Source: Leptolyngbya sp. O-77
GTDB lineage: Bacteria; Cyanobacteriota; Cyanobacteriia; Elainellales; Elainellaceae
Assembly (NCBI RefSeq): GCF_001548395.1
Contig: NZ_AP017367.1
Span: 3,323,001 to 3,387,000 of the forward strand
Direction of reading: 5' to 3'
DNA: 64,000 bases
The position numbers were made by a program, and so were the translations under genes. The number at the start of each line of letters is the position of its first letter. Within the stretch, counting starts at the first letter, position 1. This document shows positions 25,640 through 35,598 of the stretch, in pieces. The notes under the pieces were generated by a model that saw nothing but the letters and a program-made list of their open reading frames with translations, was not told the DNA's origin and did no database searches.

Positions 25640-25906
25640 TTCGCGATCGCCCCTCATCTCCCAACTCCCACACCTCTCGGCGATCGCCCTTCATCTCCCC
25701 AACACCAAAACCTCTCGGCGATCGCCCCCCCGACACCTCTCGGAACCTCGAACGGCTGACCCAAACCTATCACCGCTCAACGTTGGCATCTTACCCGAAA
25801 GCTGTTGGGAGTGTTCGGGTTGACCGAGCGCTGGAAGAACTAAATCTTCGCAACTGGGGGGCGAATCGCTCACCCACCCGAAAGCTGACTGAACCAGAAC
25901 GCTGAG
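25640..25906. repeat. Short unknown cassette body, copy 2
   Basis: This 267-bp body begins with three GCGATCGC-centred blocks about 40 bp apart, interleaved with CACCTCT-type pyrimidine runs. A conserved half follows that ends GCTGAG at the attC boundary. It is homologous to 17934-18176 and 25992-26255. Open frames exist on both strands (e.g. plus 25621-25905), but no ribosome-binding site or recognised domain supports a gene. Confidence 0.75.
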
Positions 25907-25991
25907 GGCTAACGGTGAAGCTCAACGGCGGTCAGTGGCTCTCGGACTCAGCCAGGATCTCTGTTCCGTCCGTTGCAGCGAGGTGTTAGCC
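25907..25991 (-). other. attC-like site D
   Basis: Outer boxes are GGCTAAC and GTTAGCC, with inner arms GCTCAACGGCGG / CCGTCCGTTGCAGC and the paired extrahelical T and C. The left and right thirds are nearly identical to site C and the loop differs. Confidence 0.84.
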
Positions 25992-26255
25992 TTCGCGATC
26001 GCCCTTCATCTCCCAACACCAACACCTCTGGGCGATCGCCCGTTTCTCTCAGCACCCAAACCTTTCGGCGATCGCCCCCCGGATACCTTTTGGGGCGTTG
26101 CACACTGACCCAAGTCTGTCGCTGCTCAACCTCTGCGGCTAACCCGAAAGCTGTTGGGAGTGTGCGGCTTGACCCGGATCTCGAAGAACCGAGCCTCTGC
26201 AAGTGGGGGGCGAATCGCCTACCCACCGACAAGCTGACAGAACCAGAACGCTGAG
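25992..26255. repeat. Short unknown cassette body, copy 3
   Basis: This 264-bp body is homologous to copies 1 and 2 over its whole length. Its distal part resembles copy 1 most (AACCGAGCCTCTGCAAGTGG against AACCGAGCCTTCGCAAGTGG). It ends at GGCTAAC (26256-26262), the single core that closes the array on this side. Confidence 0.75.
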
Positions 26256-26500
26256 GGCTAACTAGTAATTAGACTGATCCCGTCTGCCTATCTACCCCGC
26301 AGAGGGCAATTAGGCTGAAATCCGTCTGTCTAAGATCCCAAATTGGGTAGATAGGCTGATTCAGATCTGTCTAAGATCCCAAATTGGGTAGATAGGCAGA
26401 CGATAATCCGCATAATATCCCTGATTCTGGGAATTAGGCAGATGGCTTTACAAAGGCATCAGATAAGTGGGGCTAATGATTAGGCGCGATGCAGCGTTAG
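26256..26500. repeat. Core site plus 41-bp tandem repeat beside the array (candidate attI region)
   Basis: GGCTAAC at 26256-26262 is not followed by attC arms. From 26267 a motif like ATTAGGCTGA recurs at about 41-bp intervals (TAGAC/TAGGC at 26270, 26311, 26352, 26393, 26435, 26481). Most units carry a small CCC...GGG hairpin just before the motif. Two units share a perfect 31-bp direct repeat (26326-26356 and 26367-26397). CGTCTGCCTATCTACCC (26281-26297) is perfectly inverted at 26386-26402. The array end and the repeated sites suggest attI, but the motif is not one I know. Confidence 0.55.
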
Positions 26501-26535
26501 GTGCAGTTGCCCTGTTTGAAATTTTTGATTGGGGA

Positions 26536-26594
26536 GTTTGGATTTTGGATTGGGAGGTTGACCGGCCAAAATCCAAAATCCAAAACCCAAAATC
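26536..26594. repeat. GATTTTGG-type inverted repeat (hairpin)
   Basis: TTTGGATTTTGGATTGGG on the left is mirrored by CCAAAATCCAAAATCC and CCAAAACCCAAAATC on the right around GAGGTTGACCGG. It is the same repeat family as 12690-12762. Confidence 0.75.
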
Positions 26595-26608
26595 GCCCTT
26601 ATCTGTTC

Positions 26609-26890
26609 TTACTCATTCGCGCCAGAGTTGCTCCGGACTTCACGGTGCAGGCAGCGCAACACTTCGCCAGGTTGCTCGGCGTTGAGGACGATGCCGTTGG
26701 GCGGAAATTCCAAGGCGTGCGTCCACTCGAAGCGTTCGGCGTAGCGGAGCAGGTGCAGCCGGTCGATCGCCAGTTGCGCGTCTTCGGGCAGGCCGATGAT
26801 GTAGTGGCGCAGGCGGCGACGGTGGGGCAGTTCGCAGGTGAGCGGGGGCAGCGAAAACTGGGTCGCCTCCGAGCGTGGGGACGACCAGGG
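26609..26890 (-). other. Conserved-looking small ORF without a usable start codon
   Basis: On the minus strand a frame reads TQFSLPPLTCELPHRRRLRH, then YIIGLPEDAQLAIDRLHLL, RYAERFEWTHALEFPPNG and a stop at 26609-26611. The composition looks like a real soluble protein. No ATG or GTG precedes the conserved part in this frame. The frame stays open back to a TAG near 26995, whose upstream part lies in repeat-like sequence. It could be a truncated gene, use an atypical start, or carry an upstream frameshift. I recognise no family. Confidence 0.4.
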
Positions 26891-26910
26891 TATTGAATTG
26901 TCAGCATTTG

Positions 26911-26948
26911 GGGTTTCCTCCAGGAAACGAGTGGGGTAGGAAACCCCG
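26911..26948. repeat. Inverted repeat GGGGTTTCCT / AGGAAACCCC
   Basis: Ten-base arms are at 26911-26920 and 26939-26948, with a partly self-complementary centre. It lies within the frame upstream of the small ORF above. Confidence 0.7.
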
Positions 26949-27367
26949 AAATGTTGGCCGCCCCCGGAGGTGAAGCGCTGGGACAGGGCGGCCTACAATG
27001 GACGCAGCCCTGAGACAGGCACAAGCTGTCGAGGGGTCAGGCGTTGGTGGGTGCGGCGAACACCTGCCAGCGCCGTAAGTGACTAAACGACCAAAATTTC
27101 GGGGGAAAACAAGCTGCTCGCACGACAGCTATGGCGCTGTATTATACACCGAATCGGGCGATCGCCATCTTCTTTTTTTGGTTTAACGGCTGTTTGATTT
27201 GGGACGCGACAGCCTTTGGGGGAGGAGTAAGCTATGGTAGCTCGTGATACAGAGCCTCTGGGGCGATCGCAGGCTCAATGGTATAAAGAATGGGTGTAGA
27301 GATTAGGAGGAGCCTCCTGCGCTGCTCAGGCTGTAACCCCATCCTTTGGAGGGATTGCTAAACGTCG
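26949..27367. other. Intergenic region before the GAF-LuxR gene
   Basis: No gene is found. Near 27290-27360 there are GGAGGAGCCTCC and GGAGG-rich stretches. The promoter of the downstream regulator is presumably here. Confidence 0.4.
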
Positions 27368-28810
27368 GTGTCCGAATCGTCTGCTAATTTTGTAGATGCA
27401 ACGCGCCTGCTGATGGGCTTGCAGCAGGTCAGTTCGCTGGTGCAGCAGTTTGGGGACTGTCGAGAGCCAGAAGAAATGGTGCGCCGGGCTACTGACGGAC
27501 TTGTGGAAGCGTTTGATTGTGCGTTTGCCCGCATCTGGCTGATGGAACCAGACGGGCAGTTTTTGCGGCTGGTGGCTTCGTCGGGGCTATATACCCGGCT
27601 GGATGGTTCCTTTGCGCGAGTGCCGCTGGGGGCGTTTAAGGTGGGCAAAATCGCCCAAAATCGCATTCCGTTTTTGAGCAATAATCTGTCCAATGAAGCC
27701 TGGGTGAAGGATCGCGACTGGGCGATCGCCAACCAGATTACGGGCTTTGCGGGCTATCCGCTGGCACTTGGCGATCGCGTGATTGGCGTGCTGGCGGTCT
27801 TCAGCCATCGCCCGCTGTCGCCAGAGTTTTTGGAGGTACTGCAAAGCCTTTGCACCACGCTGGCGGTGATGATCGATGCGGGGCAGCGACAGCGGCAGGA
27901 AAAAAGGGCGATCGCCGCTCTGCGTCCTGGCTCCCCCGCGCCGCTGCTTTCAGAACAAATTGCCCAGTGGCTGCCGCCGACGCGCCTCAGCCTGGTGGGG
28001 ACAGAGCGGGTGCTGTCTCCGGCGATCGCCTGTCTGTTTTTGCGGCTGGTGGAGGTGCTGCACGGGCTGTCCTGCACCTATTGCCGCCTCAGCTACGAGC
28101 CGCATCAGGTCATTCTAGAAGCGATGATTGTGCCGCCCAGCTTTGCAGCCCATCGCCTACAAGACTGGAGTGAAGCAGCGTTTGGCGAGTTTCCGCTGGC
28201 GGCGGCCGGTTTGCGAGGCACGTTGCAACTCTTGCCCAACCCGTCGCAGAACGTGCTGCAAGTGGCGTTGCAACTGCCCGACGCAGGGGCAGCAGCGGGG
28301 CCCACCGTGCGCGTCGTTTGCACCCGTGCGATTGTGCAGCTTGCCCTGACGCAACTGGCCATCCTGGCAGGACTCTCTGTGCCCCCATCTGCCGGACTCG
28401 CAGATGACGCAGATCTGCCGCTCCTCACCGACGACCCCGCCGCCGCCGCCCACGCCCGTCGGGTGCTGTGGCTGCAAACCCAGGCTCAGCCGTTGCCCAC
28501 GCTGCCAGCCACCGTGTTGGGACGGATTGACCTGGACATTACCCCAGAGCAGTTGCGTCAGGCTGTTGAAACCGTGCTGCAAGACCGGCCCTGGCCGCCG
28601 ACGCTGGGCGAAGAACTGAAGGGGCTATCGGATCGAGAGCGCGAAATTTTGGGACTGCTGGCGCAGGGATTGCGCGATCGCGACATTGCCGATCGGCTGA
28701 TCCTTAGCGAAAGCACCATCAAGTTTCATCTCAACAATGTCCTGTCCAAGCTTCAGGTGCAAACGCGCTATCAGGCGATTTATCAGGCTACGCGCAATGG
28801 TTGGATTTAG
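27368..28810 (+). CDS. GAF-domain LuxR-type transcriptional regulator
   Basis: This 480-residue protein has a GAF domain (about 25-165: FDCAFARIWLMEPDGQFLRLVASSGLYTR ... GFAGYPLALGDRVIGVLAVFS), a middle region with no clear domain, and a C-terminal LuxR HTH (about 416-478: LSDREREILGLLAQGLRDRDIADRLILSESTIKFHLNNVL). The start is GTG. A cytoplasmic signal, probably a small ligand or redox state, is inferred to control DNA binding. There is no REC domain, so phosphorylation is not expected. Confidence 0.88.
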   Translation: MSESSANFVDATRLLMGLQQVSSLVQQFGDCREPEEMVRRATDGLVEAFDCAFARIWLMEPDGQFLRLVASSGLYTRLDGSFARVPLGAFKVGKIAQNRIPFLSNNLSNEAWVKDRDWAIANQITGFAGYPLALGDRVIGVLAVFSHRPLSPEFLEVLQSLCTTLAVMIDAGQRQRQEKRAIAALRPGSPAPLLSEQIAQWLPPTRLSLVGTERVLSPAIACLFLRLVEVLHGLSCTYCRLSYEPHQVILEAMIVPPSFAAHRLQDWSEAAFGEFPLAAAGLRGTLQLLPNPSQNVLQVALQLPDAGAAAGPTVRVVCTRAIVQLALTQLAILAGLSVPPSAGLADDADLPLLTDDPAAAAHARRVLWLQTQAQPLPTLPATVLGRIDLDITPEQLRQAVETVLQDRPWPPTLGEELKGLSDREREILGLLAQGLRDRDIADRLILSESTIKFHLNNVLSKLQVQTRYQAIYQATRNGWI

Positions 28811-29370
28811 AGGCTTTTAGAGGGAAATGCAGAAATGCAGGAGAATGCGTTAAATCAGAAAAACAGCGATCGCGTAAAGGGCTTTAGGAATCCTGCCATT
28901 GTTCATAAACGTGGCAATGAATAATCGAATAAACGTTAGGGCCGCAGAGGGCACCGCCCTAAGTTGAGGCACTTTCCAAATACATAACGATAAAACAAGG
29001 AAAAACTGCGCTGTATTGAAGCCATGCGAGGAATTAGCTCCATCTATTTATTTTGTATAGGCATGGACTTGCGAAATTCTTCTGCAACAAATAAACCTGA
29101 TTCGTCTTACGTCGGGCGAATAGGTTCAACATTGCTCAATATTTTGCTTAGCCTTTTAAGGATTTCATTTTGCTAAGAGCCAAATGGAGATTTGTATAGA
29201 TTTGTCGGGTATTCTGGAACACTGGAAGTAAAAACTCATTTCTTAACAAAGTTTTATCCTCTAGGCTGCTAGACGCTTTGAGATTCAGATTTATGCAACT
29301 TTTCAAAAATCGCGCTGGCAATCAGCACATGGATACACAACCTTCCCCGTGATGCAGTATATTCCGTGAA
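28811..29370. other. Intergenic region before the PAS hybrid kinase
   Basis: No gene or recognised RNA is seen in these 560 bases, which are AT-richer than the flanks. A potential N-terminal extension of the next gene starts at ATG 29293 and runs in frame into a TGA at 29350-29352. Confidence 0.5.
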
Positions 29371-32300
29371 GTGTTTTGTGCGAATCCGGCGGCGAGTCTG
29401 CTGCTGTCTTTTCCTGAAGGGCAGATTCTGGAGATCAACGAGGCGTTTTGTGAATTGGTGGGCTGGAGCGCCAGCGAGGTGACAGGGCAGCGGATTGCTG
29501 AGACGGGGATCTGGGCAGAACAGGGGAACTACGAGCGACTCATCCAGCAAATCCAGATGGGTGAACCGATAAGCGCGATCGCCGATGTTTTTTGCACCCG
29601 CGCGGGTAGCCTCCGGCCTGTGCTGCTGTCGGCCCGTGCTGTATCATTTGGCGACGAGCCGAGCCTGTGGATTACGGCGATCGCCCAGCCGACCCAATCC
29701 ACAGCATCTTCTCAGCCTTCGCCTCCGCACCTTGCCAGCCAGATGCTCGATCAGGCGGCAGCATCAATCGGGCAGATTCGCCTGTATCCCGATCGCCATT
29801 GGCAGTATGACTATTGCTCCGCAGGCTGCGAACGGGTGTTTGGCTTCACGAATACGGAACTGATTGGCGGCGCGTGGTTAGAGCGAGTGCTGCCGGAGGA
29901 TCGGGAGATGGTGCTTTCCACAGGAACGGATGCGGTTTTGGCAGGGCGATTGCATCGCATGGAGTACCGATTTCTGCACAAAGACGGCAGCCTGCGATGG
30001 ATCGCCAGCTACCAATCGCCCCGCTGGGATGCCACAGAAAACTGCTGGCGAGTGGTGTTTGTGGATACCGACATCACCGAGCAAAAGCGGCTAGAAACCG
30101 AACTGCAAGCCACGAGCGTTGCCCTGCGCCAGAGCGAAGAACGGTTTCGCCAAATTGCCCAAAGCATCAAGCAATTTATTTTCATCCGGGATGCCCAGAC
30201 GCAGCAGTGCCTCTACGCCAGCCCAGGCTACGAGACGATCTGGGGACGCAGTTGCAACAGCCTGTATCAAGATCCCATGTCCTGGCTGGAGGTGGTGCAT
30301 CCAGCGGATCGTCCAGATGTGGAAGCGGTTGTAGAGCGACAGTTTCAGGGCGATCGCATTTGGCATGAATATCGGATTTTTCGCCCTGACGGCACGCTCC
30401 GCTGGGTGCAGGCCGAGGTTTTTCCGGTTCTGGACGAAACCGGTGCATTTACCCGCTGCGCGGGCATTATCGAAGACATCACCGAGCGCAAACAGCTAGA
30501 AGCAGAGCGGCAGGCTGCTGAGGAATCTTTGCGACAGAGCGAAGAACGGTTTCAGCAAATCGCCGGCCATGTTAATCAACTTTTTCTCGTGTGCGATGCC
30601 GAAACGGGGGAATATCTCTACGTTAGCCCCGCCTATGAGCGAATCTGGGGCCGCAGTTGCGAAAGCTTGTACCGCAATCCCCAGTCTTGGCTAGAGGCAG
30701 TGCATCCGGGCGATCGCGCTGCGGTTCTTGCGCTCATTTCGGCTGAACAGCAACACAAGTTTATGCATCGTGAATATCGTATTGTTCGCCCCGACGGAAC
30801 GATTCGCTGGGTGCAAGCTGACAGTTTTCCTGTGAGAAATGATGCAGGCGGAATCACGCGCATTATTATCGTCGCCGAAGACTTTACCGAACGCAAACAT
30901 GCCGAATTGGCCCGCGAACTAGCAGAAACTGCCCTGCGAGACTCTGAGCAAAAATTTGCTTCTTTTTTTCGCTGTAGCCCAGCGGCGATCGCCGTCTCAT
31001 GTCCCTCTACGGGGCAATATATCGAGGTCAATCCTGCGTTTGAGCAATGCACCGGCTATAGCCGTGATCAGGTCATTGGCCGTACTGCGGGCGAGCTAAA
31101 CCTGTGGGTTGACTTGTCTCAGCGCGATCGCCTGCTGCGGCGAGTCAAAGAACAGGGCAGCGTGGCGAATTTCGAGTTTCAACTCCGCCGCAAGGATGGA
31201 GCGATTCGCACGGTCTTGATGACGGCCGAGCGCTACGAAATCGACGGCTACGACTATTTAATGACCGTCGGTGTAGATATTACCGAGCGGCGGCAGGCAG
31301 AATTGGCGCTTCAGGAAATGAGCGCCGCCATGAGCAACGCCATCGAGGGCATTGCGCGGCTTGACCCGCAGGGGCGATATCTGTCTGTCAACCGAGCCTA
31401 CGCCCGGATCATGGGCTATGAGCCAGCAGAAATGATTGGCATGAACTGGCAGCAAACCGTTCACCCTGAAGAACTTGTGAGGGCGATCGCAGGCTATGAG
31501 TCCATGCTGCAACACGGCAAGGCTGAGCTAGAACTGCGGGGCCTCCGCAAAGACGGCTCCATCTTCTATAAGCAGGTCATCATGGTAGCTGCTTATAACC
31601 AGGAACAGCAGTTCACTGGCCATCACTGTTTCATGCGAGATATCAGCGATCGCAAACAGGCAGAAGCCGCCCTTGCTAGGGAATTGGCCCGCAGTAAAGC
31701 CCTATTCGAGGCATCCGTAGACGGTATCGTGGTGATGTCTGAGGGTAAGGTGATCGAAGCCAATCCCAGCTTTGCCCGAATGCTGGGTTATTCGCTAGAG
31801 GAAGTCCAGTCCTTGACGGTCGCCGATTGGGAAGCGCAATGGACCGGGGAGGAATTAGTGCAAGTCAAGGCGGAGTTCAAAGACCAGAGTCATCGGTTTG
31901 AAACGCGCCACCGCCGCAAAGATGGCTCAATTTATGAAGTGGAAATTAGCGCCAATCCGGTCAATTGGGATGGGCAAACGGTGCAGCTTTGTATTTGTCG
32001 GGATGTGAGCGATCGCAAACGCACCGAGCTAGAGCTAAAGCAGGCTAAAGAAACCGCCGAAGCCGCCAATTCTGCCAAGAGTACATTCCTGGCCAACATG
32101 AGCCACGAATTGAGAACTCCGCTCAACGCCATCCTTGGATTTAGCCAGCTTCTTGCCTATGATCCTCTGCTCAACGACAGCCAGCGAGAGCAATTAGAAA
32201 TTATTAACCACAGTGGCGAACATTTGCTGAGTTTAATTAACGACATTTTAGAAGTCTCGAAGATCGAAGCGGGTCGAATCAAGCTCAATACAAATAGTTT

Positions 32301-33561
32301 TGATTTGTATCAACTGCTGGATGGACTAACACAACTGCTGCGCTTCAAGGCATCCGAGAAAAGTATTTCACTGGTGCTAGATCGCGCCCCAAACCTGCCG
32401 CAGTATGTAGTCACTGATGAAGGTAAGCTTCGACAAATCTTACTCAACTTACTCAGCAACGCCATCAAGTTTACCGAAGCGGGGTAGCGTTACCCTGCGG
32501 GCAGGGCTGCCGAAACGCCTGATTGCTTGCCCGACGATTCTTCGCAGTCGGACACGCCTCAAACCCAGCGACTCCAGTTTGAAGTCATCGACACGGGCTG
32601 TGGCATTGCAGCGGAGGAAATCGAGGATTTGTTCGATGCCTTTGTGCAAGCAAAGCACAGTCACCGAGCTAATGAAGGAACGGGCTTGGGGCTGACGATT
32701 AGCCGCCACTTTGTGAATTTAATGGGTGGCCACATCCGCGTTCAAAGCGCCTTGGGGCAGGGCAGCACTTTCGCCTTTGAGATTCAAGTAGAGGTACAAG
32801 CTGAGGCAGCAGTGTTGTCGCCCGTTGAGACTAGCCGTGTGTTGACGCTGGCGCAAGACCAGTCCCCTTGCCGGATTTTGATTGTGGAAGACCAGTGGCA
32901 GAATCGCCAGTTCTTGGTGGAGTTGTTGTCGTCTATTGGGTTTGAGCTTGAAGAAGCAACCAATGGCTATGAGGCGATCGCCCGTTGGTCTACCTGGCAT
33001 CCCGATTTGATTCTGATGGATTTGCGAATGCCGGGAATGAACGGGTTCGACGCGGTTCGACAAATCCGCCAGGATGAACAGGCGCTCAGGTCTCAAAGTC
33101 AAACGCAAAGCAACATAGACTATTCCCCATTTAAGGCAACTAAGATTATTGCGCTGACGGCAGATGCGTTTGAAGAAACCAGAGCAACAGCGCTAGAAGC
33201 GGGCTGCGACGACTTTATTCGCAAGCCCGTTCAAGAGAGCTTGTTGCTCACCAAAATTGCAGAACATTTGGGCGTTCAATACATCTATGAAATGACTGAG
33301 AAGCGATCGCCGGAAGCCAATGTCGCGGCAGAAAATTTAGACTGCGATCTGTCGCTTATGCCTGTTGAATGGATTGCCGAACTGCATCAGGCCGCCACGG
33401 AAGGATTTGACGATCGCATCCTGCAACTGGTGCGGCAAATTCCCCCGGACTATTCCTGCCTGTCAAGTTCTTTGACCCATTGGGCAACAAACTATCAGTT
33501 TGAGGCGATTACTCAACTGACGCAGCCGCTCATCGAATACGAGACAGACTCAGCACCCTAG
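29371..33561 (+). pseudogene. Multi-PAS hybrid sensor histidine kinase, interrupted
   Basis: About 1,390 codons in one frame. Seven PAS domains follow each other (about 1-80, 120-240, 255-375, 390-505, 515-640, 650-765, 775-885). HisKA carries the His in ANMSHELRTPLNAILGFSQLL (about 911). Then come the HATPase N-box NLLSNAIKFTEAG and, after the break, VIDTGCGIA and GTGLGLTIS, and a C-terminal REC with LILMDLRMPGMNGF and FIRKPVQES. A TAG at 32485-32487 follows FTEAG. Removing one G from the preceding run gives the expected GSVTLRAGLPK, so a pair of compensating indels is likely. An upstream in-frame TGA (29350) may also truncate the N-terminus. As written, two proteins would be made (29371-32487 and 32527-33561). 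Confidence 0.8.
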
Positions 33562-33878
33562 AGCCAGAGATTCAGCCCCGGAAGGGCTGTGACGTGGCAT
33601 GCAGTGAATTGAGAACTGCGCCGATGCAGAATTTTTCGCAGGCTGTGCTTGCAAGAAATCGTTCGATCGGGGCTGGATCGTGGCGCGACCTAGTAGCCGC
33701 CAGATTTGCCTATCGGAAAACTCTGATTAGAATCTTGAGTGTGGGGATCGGGGGCGATCGCCCCAAAAACTCCCAAACACTTGTTAGGCACGGATTAAAT
33801 TTTGCGGAACATTCCCCATGAATAGGACAGAATCATGGAAACGAAACATGATATTCAGGCACCTTGCAGGGGGACAGC
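33562..33878. other. Intergenic region before panC-cmk
   Basis: I see no gene here. A HIP1 site and a short frame (33594-33821) with no family resemblance are present. Confidence 0.4.
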
Positions 33879-35495
33879 GTGCGGTTGTTTAAGACCATTG
33901 CAGGACTTCGCTCCTATCTTGCGTCGTGCCTTCAGGAGACAGACAGTGCAGTGACAGCGCAGACCAGGCGATCGCTCGGTCTAGTGCCCACAATGGGCGC
34001 ACTGCACGCCGGACACCTCAGCCTGATTCGCCGCGCCCGCCAGGAAAACGCCGTGGTCGCAGTCAGCATTTTCGTCAACCCGCTGCAATTTGGCCCGCAG
34101 GAAGATTTTCACAAATATCCCAAAACCCTGGCGCAAGACAGCGAGCTTTGTGAAGCCGCGGGCGTGGACGTGATTTTTGCCCCCAGCGCCGAGGAGTTGT
34201 ATGGCGGACGCAGCGGCTCCAGAAAGGATATACTGACGCAGGTGATTCCGCCGCAGGCGATGATGGCGGTGCTGTGTGGGCCGCATCGGCCCGGGCACTT
34301 TGAAGGCGTGGCGACGGTGGTGGCAAAGCTGCTCAACATCGTGCAGCCCGATCGCGCCTATTTTGGGCAAAAAGACGCTCAGCAGCTGGCCATTTTGCAG
34401 CGGGTTGTGGCGGATTTGAATCTGCCCGTTGAGCTGGTTGCTTGTCCTACGGTGCGCGAAGCTAGCGGGCTGGCCCTGAGTTCGCGGAACCAATACCTTT
34501 CGCCGGAGGAGCGATCGCACGCTGCTGCTCTTTATCGCAGCCTGCATCGGGCTGAGCAAGCGTTTCACCAGGGTATTCGCAAGAGTCAGGAGCTAATTTC
34601 AATTGTGAAGGAAGAGTTATCAACCGTCGCGGCGGTGCGGCCGCAGTATGTAGAACTGGTGCATCCAGAAACGATGGTGCCGCTGGCCGAAGTGGAGGAG
34701 CGCGGGCTGGTGGCGATCGCTGCTCATTTGGGCAACACGCGCCTGATCGACAACATCGTGCTGAGCGCCCGCAAGCCGATTATCGCCATCGACGGCCCCG
34801 CCGGGGCTGGAAAATCTACCGTTGCCCGTCGCGTTGCGGCCGAACTGGGTCTGCTGTATCTCGACACGGGAGCCATGTATCGCGCGGTGACCTGGCTGGT
34901 ACGGCAGTCAGGCATAGAGATTTCGGATGAAGCGGCGATCGCCGAACTGGTGAGCCAGAGCAAAATTGAGCTAGTCCAGCACTTAGAGATGCAGGAGCCA
35001 GAGGCAGGGGATGCTTCACTGAGTTTGGCAAGTCCGCTGACGGTTTTGATCAACGGGCAGGATGTGACCCGCGAGATTCGCACGCCAGCCGTGACGGCCC
35101 AGGTATCGGCGATCGCCGCCCAGGGCGAAGTCCGCAGGATGCTGGTCAAGCAGCAGCAAGAATACGGTCGGCGCGGCGGCGTGGTGATGGACGGGCGCGA
35201 CGTTGGCACGCAGGTCTTTCCTGATGCCGAACTCAAGATTTTTCTGACGGCTTCGGTGCGGGAGCGAGCCCGCCGCCGCCAGCTTGATCTAAAGGAGCAG
35301 GGACAGCCGGAGATTTCTCTAGAAGCTCTGGAGCAGGCTATCTTTGAGCGCGACCAGAAAGACAGCAGCCGCAAGGTCTCCCCCCTCCGCAAAGCTGACG
35401 ATGCCATCGAACTGGTGACAGACCATCTAACCGTCGAGGCAGTGGTGGATAAGATTATTGGTCTGTACCGCGATCGCCTTTCATCTGGAGCTTGA
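33879..35495 (+). CDS. panC-cmk: Bifunctional pantoate-beta-alanine ligase / cytidylate kinase
   Basis: This 538-residue fusion has an N-terminal PanC (about 1-280) with VPTMGALHAGHLSLI, FVNPLQFGPQEDF, YFGQKDAQQ and LSSRNQYLS. It condenses pantoate and beta-alanine with ATP in coenzyme A synthesis. The C-terminal cytidylate kinase (about 290-538) starts IIAIDGPAGAGKSTVARRVA (P-loop), with LYLDTGAMYRAVTW and DGRDVGTQVFPDA. This fusion is typical of cyanobacteria. GTG at 33879 follows AGGGGGA at good spacing and starts at the usual PanC N-terminus. A TTG five codons upstream is less likely. Confidence 0.96.
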   Translation: MRLFKTIAGLRSYLASCLQETDSAVTAQTRRSLGLVPTMGALHAGHLSLIRRARQENAVVAVSIFVNPLQFGPQEDFHKYPKTLAQDSELCEAAGVDVIFAPSAEELYGGRSGSRKDILTQVIPPQAMMAVLCGPHRPGHFEGVATVVAKLLNIVQPDRAYFGQKDAQQLAILQRVVADLNLPVELVACPTVREASGLALSSRNQYLSPEERSHAAALYRSLHRAEQAFHQGIRKSQELISIVKEELSTVAAVRPQYVELVHPETMVPLAEVEERGLVAIAAHLGNTRLIDNIVLSARKPIIAIDGPAGAGKSTVARRVAAELGLLYLDTGAMYRAVTWLVRQSGIEISDEAAIAELVSQSKIELVQHLEMQEPEAGDASLSLASPLTVLINGQDVTREIRTPAVTAQVSAIAAQGEVRRMLVKQQQEYGRRGGVVMDGRDVGTQVFPDAELKIFLTASVRERARRRQLDLKEQGQPEISLEALEQAIFERDQKDSSRKVSPLRKADDAIELVTDHLTVEAVVDKIIGLYRDRLSSGA

Positions 35496-35598
35496 ACTGG
35501 GGTTGCAGGTCTAGCTAGAACCGCAGCAGCAGTGGGCTAAGAGCATGGCACAACCACCGCTACTGCCCAAGCCATCAATCACCATCAATCAATCACCA

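Larger units (their letters stand above)
17885..26262 (-). mobile_element. Integron-like gene-cassette array without visible integrase
   Basis: Four attC-like sites, all oriented to the minus strand, punctuate this 8.4-kb island. Read on the minus strand from the 26.26-kb end: two short related cassettes, a large segment (AraC regulator, split MACPF/collar gene, VapBC-like pair), a segment with a degraded gene plus a reversed DUF433/DUF5615 pair, and a terminal copy of the short cassette without an attC. Two IS4-family elements are inserted. No tyrosine recombinase is found in the window, so this is a cluster of attC sites lacking integrase (CALIN) or the distal part of a larger integron. Confidence 0.75.

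Noticed and set aside
26267..26500. A CRISPR array, considered because of the roughly 41-bp periodicity
   Set aside because: The conserved part is only about 10 bp, two supposed spacers are identical, and no cas genes are nearby.
27000..27100. Possible structured RNA or tRNA-like sequence
   Set aside because: No cloverleaf or known RNA consensus could be built from it.
17885..27367. An integrase gene for the cassette array
   Set aside because: All frames in and beside the array were read for tyrosine-recombinase boxes and none was found.
33594..33821. A 75-codon frame before panC-cmk
   Set aside because: It has no ribosome-binding site, domain or compositional support.
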